Source of the DNA: 4484-232 sp964486555
GTDB taxonomy: Bacteria > Thermotogota > Thermotogae > Thermotogales > Thermotogaceae
Direction of reading: 5' to 3'
DNA length: 32,247 nt
NCBI GenBank assembly: GCA_964486555.1
Contig: CAZANP010000018.1
Coordinates: 1 to 32,247 of the forward strand
The notes under the pieces are model-generated. The model saw only the letters and a program-made list of their open reading frames with translations. It made no database searches and was not told where the DNA came from. Position numbers and translations under genes: made by a program. The stretch's first letter is position 1. Every line of letters begins with the position of its first letter. Of the stretch, positions 31,420 to 32,247 are shown piece after piece.

Positions 31420-31708
31420 AAAGAAGGAGGAAAAGAAGCTTTCCATGAAGGATCTCATAATACTAACCTTCGAAATGATAAGCGCCCGGTGTTGGGCACG
31501 ATTGGGTCTCACCCAGGATGAATACGGTGATTTCTATCAGGATCTTGAAGAAGTGAAACTGGGAATAGACACTCTAGATGGGATATTCAACGCTTTGAAA
31601 CCGTCTCTCGATGAGAAGATGAGGTTGGAACTTGAAGGGATAATCTCCAACCTAAAGTTAAATTACGTTCATCAGTATCAAAAAAGAAAGGAAAAGGAAG
31701 AAGGATGA
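31409..31708 (+). CDS. DUF1844-family protein
   Basis: 99 residues. A Lys/Glu-rich N-terminal tail precedes a helical core with EMISARCWARLGL, LEEVKLGIDTLDGIF and LELEGIISNLKLNYV, the pattern of the DUF1844 family, followed by a Lys-rich tail. No function has been assigned to the family that I can state. Its ATG overlaps the clp stop region, with GGGGTGA upstream, and its stop overlaps ispD (ATGA), so it is translationally coupled on both sides. Confidence 0.8.
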   Translation: MENEKKEEKKLSMKDLIILTFEMISARCWARLGLTQDEYGDFYQDLEEVKLGIDTLDGIFNALKPSLDEKMRLELEGIISNLKLNYVHQYQKRKEKEEG

Positions 31709-32247
31709 TAGCGGGAATTTTACTTGCAGGAGGCAGGGGAGAGAGGGCAAACAGCAGGGTTCCAAAACAGTTCATAAAACTTGAAGATAAGTACCTTTTC
31801 GAATATCCACTGGAATCCTTCGAGAGATCCAACATTTTTGAACACATCGTTCTCGTCGTGCCAGAAGACTGGGTCGATTTTGTCAAAGCCAGAGTCTCTA
31901 CCGGTATACATGTGATCGTTGGAGGAAACACCAGATCTGAGAGCGTGCGAAACGCTCTTGATTTTTTGGAAAAATTCAAACCAGATTTCGTCGTCATACA
32001 CGACGTATCCAGACCTTTTCTGAAACTGTCTCTCCTGAAAAGAATCGTGAAAAGCGTTTTGGAAAAGGGAGCTGTAACGGCCGCCCTTTCATGTGCAGAT
32101 GCGATGGTGGAACTTGAAAATTTTGCCTATGTGAACAGAGAAAGATATGTAAGAATTCAAACTCCTCAGGCTTTTCGATACGATATCATCAGAAAGGCTC
32201 ATGAAAAGAGAAAAAATTGGAGGGATGATACCCAACCTGTCGTTGAA
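31705..32247 (+). CDS. ispD: 2-C-methyl-D-erythritol 4-phosphate cytidylyltransferase (IspD), partial
   Basis: The first 181 codons; the C-terminal 40-50 residues run off the window. IspD joins CTP to MEP in the non-mevalonate isoprenoid pathway. The nucleotide loop LLAGGRGERANSRVPKQF near the N-terminus carries the conserved Gly-rich segment, Arg and Lys (in the PKQ). The GGNTRSESVRNAL segment and the metal/CTP strand IHDVSRPF are also present, as is IQTPQAF late on. All the core motifs fit. It is the third gene of the Clp-DUF1844-ispD run, joined by an ATGA overlap. Confidence 0.95.
   Translation, partial: MIAGILLAGGRGERANSRVPKQFIKLEDKYLFEYPLESFERSNIFEHIVLVVPEDWVDFVKARVSTGIHVIVGGNTRSESVRNALDFLEKFKPDFVVIHDVSRPFLKLSLLKRIVKSVLEKGAVTAALSCADAMVELENFAYVNRERYVRIQTPQAFRYDIIRKAHEKRKNWRDDTQPVVE

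Noticed and set aside
1..32247. tRNA, rRNA, CRISPR arrays or insertion sequences
   Set aside because: No cloverleaf-like runs, spaced repeats or transposase genes were seen on reading both strands; short structured RNAs could be missed by eye.

Overview
The window looks like a draft-assembly piece of a Thermotoga-type hyperthermophile. Supporting signs are proteins rich in Lys, Glu, Arg and Ile, strong GGAGGTGATC-like ribosome sites, tightly packed operons with 4-11 nt overlaps, and Thermotogales-like ABC transporter operons. Two runs of exactly 100 N (1964-2063 and 13960-14059) mark contig joins. The species call rests on overall character, not on a search.

Layout. (1) 1-1887, minus strand: an operon with an SRPBCC-domain protein followed by the two permeases of a BmpA/Nup-type nucleoside importer; the second permease runs off the window. 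(2) 2065-2481: the C-terminal part of a short-chain dehydrogenase cut by the first gap. (3) 2602-9495: a sugar operon led by its own GntR/UTRA regulator, with a sigma-A promoter and a palindromic site at the transcription start. It encodes a SIS-domain phosphosugar protein, an FGGY kinase, a sugar-binding protein, two permeases (no ATPase) and a secreted mutarotase-like protein. (4) 9609-21712: an 11-gene block of overlapping or closely spaced genes: YgeY-like M20 hydrolase, YgeW-like carbamoyltransferase, hydantoinase, SsnA amidohydrolase, a PreA/DHOD-like Fe-S flavoprotein, a threonine-synthase-like PLP enzyme, and a molybdenum hydroxylase with one Mo subunit but two 2Fe-2S and two FAD subunits. 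(5) 21898-27869: a second, complete sugar ABC transporter operon with ATPase, ending in a GT-B glycosyltransferase, under a promoter with a perfect LacI-type palindrome. (6) 27877-28053: a small minus-strand gene with its own promoter and terminator. (7) 28251-32247: a cyclase/kynurenine-formamidase-family protein, then a ClpC-like AAA+ ATPase, a DUF1844 protein and the start of ispD.

The most interesting region is block 4. Its gene content parallels the E. coli ygeW-ygeX-ygeY-hyuA-ssnA-xdhD set and related clusters of anaerobes tied to purine or urate breakdown. A plausible division of labour is that the Mo hydroxylase oxidises a purine, SsnA and the hydantoinase deaminate or open rings, the carbamoyltransferase captures carbamoyl phosphate from a ureido product (energy conservation), the M20 hydrolase trims an amide, and the PLP enzyme removes the resulting amino acid. 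The nucleoside importer at the left edge would fit such a diet. The pathway order is inference.

The second gap is an assembly artefact: the same 55 bp lies on both sides of it, and merging the copies gives an intact 429-residue SsnA. Other oddities are two genes that seem to start at AUU and AUC, a MalG-type permease with a roughly 140-residue coiled-coil insert, a PreA-like enzyme lacking the catalytic Cys loop, a cyclase with Asp to Gly in its metal motif, and a ClpC-type ATPase lacking the ClpP-docking loop.
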